From Acidobacteria bacterium AH-259-G07 (GTDB taxonomy: Bacteria; Acidobacteriota; UBA6911; RPQK01; JADFOI01), in contig JALLON010000008.1 of the NCBI GenBank assembly GCA_027717925.1, positions 1 to 24,393 of the forward strand: a stretch of 24,393 nt of DNA, in the 5' to 3' direction. The position numbers and the translations under genes are program-made. Each line of letters opens with the position of its first letter. Position 1 is the stretch's first letter. Positions 14,330 through 21,777 of the stretch are shown here, in pieces. The notes beneath the pieces were generated by a model that was not told where the DNA came from, searched no databases, and worked only from the letters and a program-made list of their open reading frames with translations.

Positions 14330-15350
14330 AAACATCCAGATCGTGAAGTTCACAATAATCTCGGACTGTAATATCTTTATGAAGAAAGAAGAGTATGTTT
14401 TTCTGAGTTAAGGGCCACCACTTAGATCCTTCCGTACGCGTCGTAAATAACCTCTGACGTTGGTCCTCCTCCTTTCTTCTCCAGTAAACTGCTGCCACAG
14501 GTTGGGAAGAACTTGCGCTAATGAATGACCCCATCACTCTTGGAGGCATACGGTTCAAGCGTCGGAATATTCGGTCACTTTTCCAAGATAAGATTAGCTT
14601 CAAAAAAGTTGTCGAAACCTCAATCCCACGGAGATCTCCTAAGGCGCAAAATCTCCCAACTCCCAGGTCGTCTTGAAAGCTAAGTTTATCTAATCGTCCG
14701 TCCTCTTTCTTGAAGATGAACCTCATTGCAGGAAGTACTCCGGCAAAGAAGCAAGGGATCAACTTGCCGAGCCTTTCCTCCCCGTCCGTTGAGGCTACCA
14801 AAATAAGGTGATTAAGGTTGATCACCTTATTTGAAATGGAGGTAAATATGATCTTTTTGAACTTGTGGTCATCAATGTTTTCTTTAGGTATTTCAATAAG
14901 AGTCGTTTCCGTCTTTGTCCTTGGGTGCCCAATAGCGAAGGGTAAGCCGGAAAAGACTGTAGCAAGAAATGGTCTATCATCCCAAATCTCAAATTCACCA
15001 ATAAGATCGCCTTTACAAAGGATCAGTGGGTGAGGCTTGCCGAACTCGCCTAAATGTTGAATTTGCAAACTACCTTTATTAGTCAAAAATTGAAGGTCGG
15101 TTTTGCTGTGGGGCTTCATTATGTATATAAAGGCGTTACCAGACATTATTAGGTGTAGCCCCGCTCGCTCACCGGCCCAGGTAATGGGCTGACGGCCCGT
15201 GTATATTGTCAAGTCTAGATGCTCTCGCCCCTGAGCCTTTAGCTCCTTTAGAACTGACACGGCTACTTCGAAGCTCTTCCCTTTTGATCTGACTTCACGA
15301 AGCATGTCTTCAACGTTAACCGATTTCGTACCGATCACTGTGCTAGACAT
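14328..15350 (-). CDS. Protein with cyclic-nucleotide-binding-like domain
   Basis: The 340-residue protein contains a segment at about 62-160 that fits the cNMP-binding jelly roll. LHLIMSGNAFIYIM is followed by CKGDLIGEFEIWDDRPFLATV (112-132) and TTLIEIPKENID, matching the G-x3-GE-x5-R-x2-T core of Crp/Fnr-type proteins. A possible winged-helix region (DLRGIEVSTTFLKLI) lies near 235-250, so a transcription factor is the best guess, but the HTH is weak. The last ~60 residues look unlike any domain and may be read-through after a frameshift; the family is usually nearer 230 residues. It is the last gene of the ECF operon, overlapping the methyltransferase by 16 bases. Confidence 0.55.
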   Translation of the reverse strand: MSSTVIGTKSVNVEDMLREVRSKGKSFEVAVSVLKELKAQGREHLDLTIYTGRQPITWAGERAGLHLIMSGNAFIYIMKPHSKTDLQFLTNKGSLQIQHLGEFGKPHPLILCKGDLIGEFEIWDDRPFLATVFSGLPFAIGHPRTKTETTLIEIPKENIDDHKFKKIIFTSISNKVINLNHLILVASTDGEERLGKLIPCFFAGVLPAMRFIFKKEDGRLDKLSFQDDLGVGRFCALGDLRGIEVSTTFLKLILSWKSDRIFRRLNRMPPRVMGSFISASSSQPVAAVYWRRKEEDQRQRLFTTRTEGSKWWPLTQKNILFFLHKDITVRDYCELHDLDV

Positions 15351-16042
15351 CTTACAAATAAGAAGAGCGACTCACCAGGGGGTTGCCCCATAGACAGAGG
15401 AGCGTCAGGTTCAAGAATCTTATTGGGGTGAAAACCTGAAGCAGGAAAAGCACCTATCAGAGTTTCCAGAGGTCGGTAAAAACACGGAACGCCCGGTGCG
15501 TTCTCAGCTATCTTCACAACGAATGACCCATTTGGCTGAGCATAGGTCGACTTCCAAGAATGGAACCAGGGAGAATAGGGAGTAACAAATGTGGGATGGA
15601 GGTCACACACGACGAAATACCCTCCGTTTCTTGCCAGATAACGCAGCGATTTTAAGACGTTCTCCAGATCCGGGCAACTGTGAAGCACAAGGCTGCAGAC
15701 AATAATATCAAAGCTCCCGCCAGGGAAATGTTGTGGCGCTTCACTAATGTCCATTTGGTAATACTTGATGTCCTTGGGAGCCCTTTCCTCTTCCTCAATT
15801 GCAAAATTGATAATTCTGGAGAGGTCTATGCCGGTTACCTGGGCTCCGGCGTCACTAAGCAGCCTTGCGACCGTTCCTTCACCACAACCAGCGTCCAGGA
15901 CATTCTTTCCTTCTAGTCCTTCAAGAAGTTCTACTAGCGTAGGGAGGACCTGCTCTTTACGGTTGGGATCTTCTCTAAGATGTCGTGCCCACCAATCGGC
16001 GGCTTGATTCCAAAGATTTTTAACCTCTTCTTTATCTAGCAT
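15335..16042 (-). CDS. Class I SAM-dependent methyltransferase
   Basis: The 235-residue protein has the Rossmann methyltransferase signature: motif I NVLDAGCGEG (47-56), the acidic end of beta 2 (VTGIDLS), motif II-like YYQMDISEAP, and FDIIVCSLVLHSC. This is the UbiE/Methyltransf_11 type acting on small molecules. The substrate is unknown. It lies 23 bases after the second ECF ATPase and overlaps the next gene, so it is co-transcribed with the importer and may modify or use the imported compound (inference). The start at 16042 has AGAGG upstream at suitable spacing. The protein is cytoplasmic, with no membrane segment. Confidence 0.85.
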   Translation of the reverse strand: MLDKEEVKNLWNQAADWWARHLREDPNRKEQVLPTLVELLEGLEGKNVLDAGCGEGTVARLLSDAGAQVTGIDLSRIINFAIEEEERAPKDIKYYQMDISEAPQHFPGGSFDIIVCSLVLHSCPDLENVLKSLRYLARNGGYFVVCDLHPTFVTPYSPWFHSWKSTYAQPNGSFVVKIAENAPGVPCFYRPLETLIGAFPASGFHPNKILEPDAPLSMGQPPGESLFLFVRCLAQ

Positions 16043-16065
16043 TCTAATATACCTCTTCTCTCTAG

Positions 16066-16875
16066 TTATTTTGACGAAAACAGCTGGTCCAAGAAGTCTT
16101 TAGTCTGATAAATTGTCAGAGACAAACCTAAGGCTTTGGAAATCCTGGGAATAAGTGGAAAGGCAATTCCCGAACACCGGCATAGAGTTCTCACATCCTG
16201 CCTTGCCAACAGGCGCGCTGGAGGTCCGTCAAACAAAACATTACCAGTGGAAAGCAGGATGATTCGATCACAAATAGGAAGAAAAAAGTTAATGTCATGT
16301 GAGCTGACCAGTATAGTCTTGTTTTTAGCCTTCTCCTGGGTCAGGATTTCGCGGAGACGTAGCTTTTCATCGTAGCCCATATCCGCAGTTGGTTCATCAA
16401 GAGCCAAGCAAGGCGTATTCATGGCCAAAACCGAAGCAATGCTCACCCATCGGCGCTCCAATGGATGCAAATCGTATGGGTTATCCCGGGCACGTGACGA
16501 AAGGTTCGTTAGTTCAAGCGACGAATTCACGAGACGTTCATAATTTGCTCTACTGAGATTTTTTGGTCCAAATGAAACTTCTTCAAATACGGTGTTGCAA
16601 AATATCTGATCATCGGGATTTTGAAAGGCAAGGGCCACAAATTGAGCAAGTGAGACAACATCGGCAGTCCGAGTATCAATGCCGTTTACAATTACAGTTC
16701 CATGGTCGGGCTTTAAGAGCCCGTTGAGGTGCTTAAGTAGAGTCGTTTTTCCTGAGCCGTTTCTACCTGTGATGAGGACTATTTCGCTTTCCTTTACATG
16801 CAATGTGATACCGTTGAGAGCTTGAGTCCCAGTGGAATAGCTATATTGCACACGATCCAACCGAAGCTCAATCAT
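16066..16875 (-). CDS. ECF transporter ATPase (CbiO/EcfA-like) with degenerate signature
   Basis: The start at 16875 is chosen because AAGGAG precedes it and it forms an ATGA overlap with the upstream ATPase; six codons further upstream are also open. The 269-residue protein has Walker A GRNGSGKT (37-44), Q-loop FQNPDDQ (84-90), Walker B CLALDEP with catalytic Glu161, and switch histidine His193 (VSSHD). The ABC signature, normally LSGGQ, reads HPLER at 137-141. It would form the ATPase pair of the importer with the upstream subunit. The defect pairs with the partner's defects to leave one good composite site. Confidence 0.88.
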   Translation of the reverse strand: MIELRLDRVQYSYSTGTQALNGITLHVKESEIVLITGRNGSGKTTLLKHLNGLLKPDHGTVIVNGIDTRTADVVSLAQFVALAFQNPDDQIFCNTVFEEVSFGPKNLSRANYERLVNSSLELTNLSSRARDNPYDLHPLERRWVSIASVLAMNTPCLALDEPTADMGYDEKLRLREILTQEKAKNKTILVSSHDINFFLPICDRIILLSTGNVLFDGPPARLLARQDVRTLCRCSGIAFPLIPRISKALGLSLTIYQTKDFLDQLFSSK

Positions 16876-17747
16876 TCTTTTCTCCTTCTCCAAAACTTCC
16901 GCACGTCTCGTAGAAATGCAAGAGACTCTCCATACCTGGTTGGTAAATGGGTGACGTTCTTCTGGGCGCGAAGTTTCACTAAGTATGCCAACTCTATCCA
17001 GAGGGGCACACCAAAACCTCTTTCTATCAGTCTGGTGTCACCAAGAACCTTGTCCGGGGATCCATAGGCTAGGGTAATACCCGTTTCCAGGGCTAAAACT
17101 CTATCCAGCGCTAAGACGTGCTCAGGCTCATTTTCCATAATAACAAGGGCCTTGCCCCTTGACACGAAGCGTTTCAGAATGGTCTTCAGTCTTTGGACAC
17201 CGATCGGATCTAATTGGGAAAATGGTTGGTCGAGTACTAACAGTTCAGGATCTTTAACCAGAGCAGAGGCCAAAGCAAGTTTTTTGGTCTCGCCTCCAGA
17301 AAGTTCGAGAGGACTGCGCTGAGAGAGGTGTTCTATCTTCAAAGCGGCCAGGACATTTTCAACTCGGCTCGCAATTTCTGACCTGCCGATGCCCATGTGT
17401 TGGAGGGTCAGGGCCACCTCCTCAAAAACTGTGAGTTTGATACCTGAGATCTGCAAAAAGGGGCTTTCAAGCAATGTTCCTGTAATGGCTACTAGGTGAT
17501 CAAAATTTTGGGGATGTACCTCTAAGCCACCAACTGATAACCGTCCCTCGGCGTGACCGGATTTGAAAAAACGTTGGAGTATACCGGATAGAGCTAAACA
17601 AAGCGTCGTCTTGCCTGCCTTTGAAGGCCCGATAACTCCTAGCGCCTCTCCACGACTCAAAGAAAAAGAGAGACTTTGTAAAGCAAAGTCTTTGCACCCG
17701 CCATACGAGAAAGAAAAATTCTCTGCAGTGACAATCAGATCATTCAA
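16872..17747 (-). CDS. ECF transporter ATPase with canonical signature but degenerate catalytic residues
   Basis: This 291-residue ATPase starts with TTG (17745-17747), with AAGG seven bases upstream, and overlaps the T-component stop. Walker A is GPSKAGKT (40-47) and the signature LSGGE (149-153) is canonical. The Walker B motif is LLVLDQP, so the catalytic glutamate is Gln174. The Q-loop position reads LLESP (Glu94) and the switch-histidine position, aligned with its partner, is Asn206 (IMENE). The subunit should therefore bind but hardly hydrolyse ATP at its own Walker site, while donating a good signature to its partner. Confidence 0.88.
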   Translation of the reverse strand: MNDLIVTAENFSFSYGGCKDFALQSLSFSLSRGEALGVIGPSKAGKTTLCLALSGILQRFFKSGHAEGRLSVGGLEVHPQNFDHLVAITGTLLESPFLQISGIKLTVFEEVALTLQHMGIGRSEIASRVENVLAALKIEHLSQRSPLELSGGETKKLALASALVKDPELLVLDQPFSQLDPIGVQRLKTILKRFVSRGKALVIMENEPEHVLALDRVLALETGITLAYGSPDKVLGDTRLIERGFGVPLWIELAYLVKLRAQKNVTHLPTRYGESLAFLRDVRKFWRRRKE

Positions 17748-18469
17748 CGTAGTACCTTAAGAGCTAAAGAGAAAAGAAACCCGGAGATGACCAGCATGGC
17801 AATAAACTTCTCATGCAGCGGTTGAGGCTCTTCTACAGCGAGAGGCGTATAAGAGCTTTTTGAACCGAATCCCTTTAAGCTTAGGCCTATGGACCGATTA
17901 ATACTCTCTTTGAGGTAAGAAAAGACTAGTGGTGCTATGATCGGAAGGAAGGCTCGCGTTCTCACGAACACATTTCCTTCTACCTTTAGTCCACGGGATT
18001 GCTGTGCCTGGGTGACTGCCTCTAACTTATGTCGAAGAAGTTGCAAGAGGGAAATAGCAAACAAGAATACATAACCGAGGGATTGACCGAAATCTCTTCG
18101 CATTGCCCATTCCGCTAATAGGTGGGGATCAGCTGATGTGAAAAAGAATATTTGCGAGAAGATCAAGACTAGGAGTCGGGCACTTATGTGCCAAGCAAAT
18201 TGTATTCCATCTTTGCGTAGGAATCCCACAGACCCCATCAAGGATGATCCGCTCTCTGGATAGATAAGGCTATTGAGAAGGAAGATGAAAAAAATAACTG
18301 CTCCCAGGTGAACGGCAAAGCGCCTCAGCATTATCCTGGCATTAGGACGAACGAGTAAGAACGCCAGAAGCGTTAAGGCCAGTACTGTATTCCCTTGGGC
18401 ATCTAGCAAGAGGGACTCACAGATAGCACTGACTGCGATCACGAGAGAGGTGGCGGGGTGCAAGCGCAT
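17744..18469 (-). CDS. ECF transporter T component (EcfT/CbiQ-like)
   Basis: This 241-residue integral membrane protein has about five hydrophobic segments (near 8-40, 50-70, 95-112, 130-145 and 220-240). The cytoplasmic coupling helices are marked by AQQSRGLKVEG (QSRG at 157-160) and SLKGFG (197-202), matching the short Ala-Arg-Gly-type motifs that EcfT uses to bind its ATPases. It transmits ATP-driven movement to the S component. Its ATG follows the S-component stop directly (TAAATG) and its stop overlaps the TTG of the next ATPase gene. Confidence 0.88.
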   Translation of the reverse strand: MRLHPATSLVIAVSAICESLLLDAQGNTVLALTLLAFLLVRPNARIMLRRFAVHLGAVIFFIFLLNSLIYPESGSSLMGSVGFLRKDGIQFAWHISARLLVLIFSQIFFFTSADPHLLAEWAMRRDFGQSLGYVFLFAISLLQLLRHKLEAVTQAQQSRGLKVEGNVFVRTRAFLPIIAPLVFSYLKESINRSIGLSLKGFGSKSSYTPLAVEEPQPLHEKFIAMLVISGFLFSLALKVLR

Positions 18470-19075
18470 TTACTGCTCAAGCCCCAGATAACGGGTTCGA
18501 GGATAGTAGGTTGTAAGACTGGACGGTAGACGTTTTACCAGCAGACGAGATAGAACGTAGGTTAACGTCTTATCAACGGGGTCTGCCGCCAAACCAGCGA
18601 ACAGAACACTCTTAAGCAATGTCTCCCCAGTGAAGCGGAGATAAGCAACAATCAAAGACGTACCTGCCAGCGTAATTCCTCCAAAAAGATAGGCCGTGAT
18701 TGGCGCAGACACAACAGCTGCCGCAAAACCCTGTAAGAGACCAGCGAAGATGGTCTTTGGCCAGGTCGTAAAAAACCCTTTCCGTGCCATAAATGCCGAG
18801 AAACCACCGACTACAATGACCGTTGGAATGTAGTAAGGGAGATATGGGTTAATATAGACTCCACCGATGATGGCCGCCATGATACCGCTTAGGATTCCGG
18901 CCCAAGGACCTATAGTAATCGCTACCAGTACCGTGCCCACTGTGTCCAGATATACGGGGAGTTTGAGAAATGCAATCACCTGGCCTAAAACCAGGTTCAG
19001 AGCTGCTCCAAAAGCAATAAAAGGTAGAGCGACCCCACCTATTTCTTCGCGTATATTTTGGATCAGTTTTGCCAT
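18470..19075 (-). CDS. ECF transporter S (substrate-binding) component, substrate unknown
   Basis: This 201-residue membrane protein with five to six hydrophobic segments is first in the operon, with a strong GAGGAGG before its ATG. YLDTVGTVLVAITIGPWAG (41-60) and GGVYINPYLPYYIPT (71-85) resemble the LDT/S-G-T and GPW signatures of S components. It would bind and import a vitamin-like or nucleobase-like small molecule. I cannot assign the ligand: no riboswitch was recognised upstream and no cofactor-pathway gene lies nearby. Because all four parts are in one operon, this is a dedicated (group I) ECF importer. Confidence 0.82.
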   Translation of the reverse strand: MAKLIQNIREEIGGVALPFIAFGAALNLVLGQVIAFLKLPVYLDTVGTVLVAITIGPWAGILSGIMAAIIGGVYINPYLPYYIPTVIVVGGFSAFMARKGFFTTWPKTIFAGLLQGFAAAVVSAPITAYLFGGITLAGTSLIVAYLRFTGETLLKSVLFAGLAADPVDKTLTYVLSRLLVKRLPSSLTTYYPRTRYLGLEQ

Positions 19076-19139
19076 ACTAACCTCCTCAAATTATCTTTCC
19101 CATTTCTTAAGAGTACATTCTGCTTCAAAGGGTTCGGGC

Positions 19140-19212
19140 CGGTAAAGTATCTAAAGTAACCCCCTAAAATTTGACCCAAAACTTTATCGGTAAAATCTAA
19201 TCCCCTACAAAT
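19140..19212 (-). promoter_or_regulatory. Imperfect direct repeat upstream of the ECF operon
   Basis: On the plus strand CGGTAAAGTATCTAAAG... (19140-19172) and CGGTAAAATCTAATCC... (19188-19212) share CGGTAAA, ATCTAA and CCCCTA blocks in order. They lie 65-140 bp before the S-component ATG, a likely regulator-binding or leader region. No known riboswitch was recognised. Confidence 0.4.
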
Positions 19213-19302
19213 TCTGCCTTAAAAAGTTTAGGGCTAAAAAACTCTAACATACTGATAACAAAAGCCTTGACTTGGCTAGCGCCGTGTTTGACACTATTCG
19301 TC

Positions 19303-19716
19303 ATGACGGAAAAAGCCACTCACCACGACTCATTGAATCCCGAAAATAAAATTGCACCCAATAGGTTGGAACGCCGGTGTGCTGATGCTCTCTGGGTTGA
19401 GGCGCGGCGCGCCAACGAGCGAGCCAAAGCGACCAATGACCCTGAGTTCTACCTACAAAAAGCGCGATTGTTGAGTGAATTAGCGCGGCGCGGCTACTTG
19501 TACGTGTACGACGCCTGGGTAACACCCGTTGGCACTCTCCTCTCCGTAAATTTCAAAAACGGGTGGCTTCATATTGCTTTCAGCCATCTTGATCCGGACA
19601 TCCAGGAGATGCTTCGACCCCTTGTTTTGTCTTTGCTTCGGGAAAAGTTTCGGATTACCAAAAATCCGACGTTCCAACAAGTAATACAAGACCTGGGAAT
19701 GGTGGGTAATGTGTAA
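19303..19716 (+). CDS. Hypothetical protein of the envelope operon
   Basis: A 137-residue product starts at ATG 19303. The frame can be extended to a TTG at 19267, but neither has a Shine-Dalgarno. It is soluble, with a helical basic N-terminal half (ALWVEARRANERAKA, LSELARRGYLYVY) and a C-terminal segment FRITKNPTFQQVIQDLGMVG. No signal peptide or membrane segment is present and no family is recognised. Its stop overlaps the next gene by eight bases (ATGTGTAA), so translation is coupled. A decayed copy of its 3' end lies at 12998-13076, which suggests it was once contiguous with the first envelope operon. Confidence 0.7.
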   Translation: MTEKATHHDSLNPENKIAPNRLERRCADALWVEARRANERAKATNDPEFYLQKARLLSELARRGYLYVYDAWVTPVGTLLSVNFKNGWLHIAFSHLDPDIQEMLRPLVLSLLREKFRITKNPTFQQVIQDLGMVGNV

Positions 19717-19724
19717 GACAACGG
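19647..19724 (+). repeat. Right direct repeat (intact gene end)
   Basis: This is the right-hand partner of 12998-13076, about 87% identical over 79 aligned positions with a one-base indel. It covers the last 23 codons of the 19303 gene and the first codons of the overlapping lipoprotein gene. The two copies bracket 6.5 kb of sequence containing the ECF operon. Confidence 0.75.
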
Positions 19725-20377
19725 TCATATTTCTTTTATTGCTGGCAGCCGGTTGTAGCGCTGGCACTGAGAGTTTTCGCCCTATGGGCAAAACCACCGT
19801 GCGCCTGAATTTCAGAAGGGGCCCAAGCCTCCAAAGCTCTGTAATTAAAGTCTTAAGGAGAGGTCAAGAGCTTCCACTTCTTGACCATCTTCCCGGTTGG
19901 TACAAGACATCGCATGAGGGCATGAACGGTTTCGTCAGCGATCGGTACATTCGTCTCGTCAAGGACCAAGTCCGGTTGAGGTCGGCTGATGAACGCATTC
20001 TTGAATTGTCAGGCTGGCTCGATTATGTCGCAAATAACATAGATGTCCTGAAGTACCAGGAATGCTCCTACTTTATCGTGAATGATGGTCCCGCAGCTGC
20101 GTTTGCGACAGTCATTGACGGAAAACGGTGGGCGGAAGTGGCAACCGAGGGCTACGGCGATCTTCAAATTGCTTGTAATCTCGTCCACGAAGCCGCCCAT
20201 CTGGAAATCTGGACCCAAACCGGTGAGCTAGGATCACAAGCATACTCCCAATCCAAAGAAAGAGAGTTTCTCTTTGCCTATCGCTCGTATCTCCTTCGTG
20301 CCGGACGTTTGCAAGAAGTCAGACGCCTCGATGCACATCTGCTCTTACTCAATGCTCAGCAAGAGAGGGAAACCTAG
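19709..20377 (+). CDS. Lipoprotein with SH3b domain and HEAAH zincin-like motif (copy B)
   Basis: The 222-residue protein has a lipoprotein-type signal ending AAGC (Cys16). An SH3b domain at about 28-86 (LNFRRGPSLQSSVI, GWYKTSHEGMNGFVS) is followed by a C-terminal domain with LVHEAAHLEIW at 158-168 (His160, Glu161, His164). It is a clear paralogue of the product of 10850-11587; both domains align end to end apart from the signal region. Keeping two diverged copies, each heading an envelope gene set, suggests a structural or wall-processing part of a trans-envelope machine. GGTGGG precedes the ATG inside the upstream gene. Confidence 0.75.
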   Translation: MCKTTVIFLLLLAAGCSAGTESFRPMGKTTVRLNFRRGPSLQSSVIKVLRRGQELPLLDHLPGWYKTSHEGMNGFVSDRYIRLVKDQVRLRSADERILELSGWLDYVANNIDVLKYQECSYFIVNDGPAAAFATVIDGKRWAEVATEGYGDLQIACNLVHEAAHLEIWTQTGELGSQAYSQSKEREFLFAYRSYLLRAGRLQEVRRLDAHLLLLNAQQERET

Positions 20378-20466
20378 GATGACTTACCGAAAAAATGGAG
20401 GGAAATCAGCAAGCCATGTTTCCAAAAATGAGCCCACCGATAGCAAGGAATAAACGGGAGGATTTT

Positions 20467-21777
20467 ATGCCAAAGACAAACAAAGAAAACCGCCTCCTGG
20501 AAGTGGAAGGCTTTTATCACGGCACACAGAAAGTATCTCCTGATCCCACCGAAGCTCAAATTGACATGCACTTTAGGCAGCTTCAAGAAAAAGTGAGGCT
20601 GGGCAGCGTCAAATCCCTCAAGTATTGTCAGGCCAAAGTCGAGACGCTGAAACGGCGTAAAGACGATATTGAACACCAGTGGCGAGAATTAAAAACTGAG
20701 AGTAAAGGTATACCCCCACAGATTGTGATGCCCTTCCTTTCTGTTGTGGTCGCTGCACTTGCAGTCAGTGGCGAAGTCGTGCTCCTTGCTCCAGTGATGG
20801 ATGGTTTTGGGATCGCTGCCCGCACGTGGCAACTTTTTACCGCCCTTGTTCTGGTATTGGTCTCAAGTGGCCTCATCGAATTAAGCATTCGCCAGATACA
20901 CCATGGCCCAATAGAAGTGGAAAATGATCATCAGACACGGAGTAACACCACGCCTCAGGAAGGACTAGACCGATACAAGCTGACAACACTTCTCACGACT
21001 GTTCTCCTGGCTGTATTTACCCTCACCCTTATCTTCGTCCTGGGTTGGTGGCGCGCCGAAGAAATGATCTTTGCCGCCTCACAGCAGCAAGGAGCATGGG
21101 GAAGCTTTCTTGGCCAGAATCAAAGGCTTACCCGTGTTTGCGTGATCTTGTTGACCACTGGATTGCCCATTTTTGCCGCTGTAGCCCTTGACTGGGGCAT
21201 TAGCTGCTTGGGTTATGCCCGGGAGTGGCGAAAGACCAGGCAAACCTTCGAGAAACTGTCACAACAGCTCGATGAAGCACGAATGGACCTTGAAGTTGAA
21301 AGTGAAACAAGAGACTGCCACATCGCCACATTGGAAGCGAAAAAGAAAGAATGGATAAACGCCTATCTTGCAAATTATGAGATGGGACGAATCGTAGGTG
21401 CCAAGCGGAAGCCCTTGTGGCAGGTTGTGGTAAAAATTGCGCCGGTGACGCTCCTTCTCCTGGCTGCCTGCTTATTGCTAGATCCCATTCTTGTCACTTA
21501 CCTGAAGGTGGGACGACTGGTTGTGTACTTTTTAACAACGTTCGGACTCGCTGGTCTCTACGCATATCGGGTGATCAAGAAATGGGACCGCCCCACACCA
21601 TCGCAACTCTACAAACAAAGAGCCCTTAACTGGTGTATGACACCGGCATCTGAAGCTGAACCAGTAGAGGATGAAACCACATCCGCCATACCCATACCGG
21701 AGAAAAGCAAGGTGGAACCAAAAATTGAAATGGAGCTCCCATCGTATCAGGCGGAGGAAAGGAGACGAGCATCATGA
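20467..21777 (+). CDS. Six-TM inner-membrane protein with central coiled coil
   Basis: The start at 20467 has GGGAGG upstream; an earlier in-frame ATG (20395) lacks one. In the 436-residue product, a soluble helical N-terminus (1-85) is followed by predicted TM segments near 87-110, 122-140, 172-194 and 223-248. A long charged helical region follows at 250-312, then TM segments near 320-346 and 350-368 and an acidic Pro-rich tail. No enzyme motif is visible. Genes on both sides encode a cell-wall-type lipoprotein and a VWA lipoprotein, the latter overlapping by four bases, so a scaffold or channel role in a conjugation- or secretion-like apparatus is plausible. The family is unknown to me. 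Confidence 0.75.
   Translation: MPKTNKENRLLEVEGFYHGTQKVSPDPTEAQIDMHFRQLQEKVRLGSVKSLKYCQAKVETLKRRKDDIEHQWRELKTESKGIPPQIVMPFLSVVVAALAVSGEVVLLAPVMDGFGIAARTWQLFTALVLVLVSSGLIELSIRQIHHGPIEVENDHQTRSNTTPQEGLDRYKLTTLLTTVLLAVFTLTLIFVLGWWRAEEMIFAASQQQGAWGSFLGQNQRLTRVCVILLTTGLPIFAAVALDWGISCLGYAREWRKTRQTFEKLSQQLDEARMDLEVESETRDCHIATLEAKKKEWINAYLANYEMGRIVGAKRKPLWQVVVKIAPVTLLLLAACLLLDPILVTYLKVGRLVVYFLTTFGLAGLYAYRVIKKWDRPTPSQLYKQRALNWCMTPASEAEPVEDETTSAIPIPEKSKVEPKIEMELPSYQAEERRRAS

Noticed and set aside
19076..19266. Riboswitch upstream of the ECF operon.
   Set aside because: No match to TPP, FMN, cobalamin, preQ1 or folate riboswitch cores was recognised; only the imperfect direct repeat was kept.
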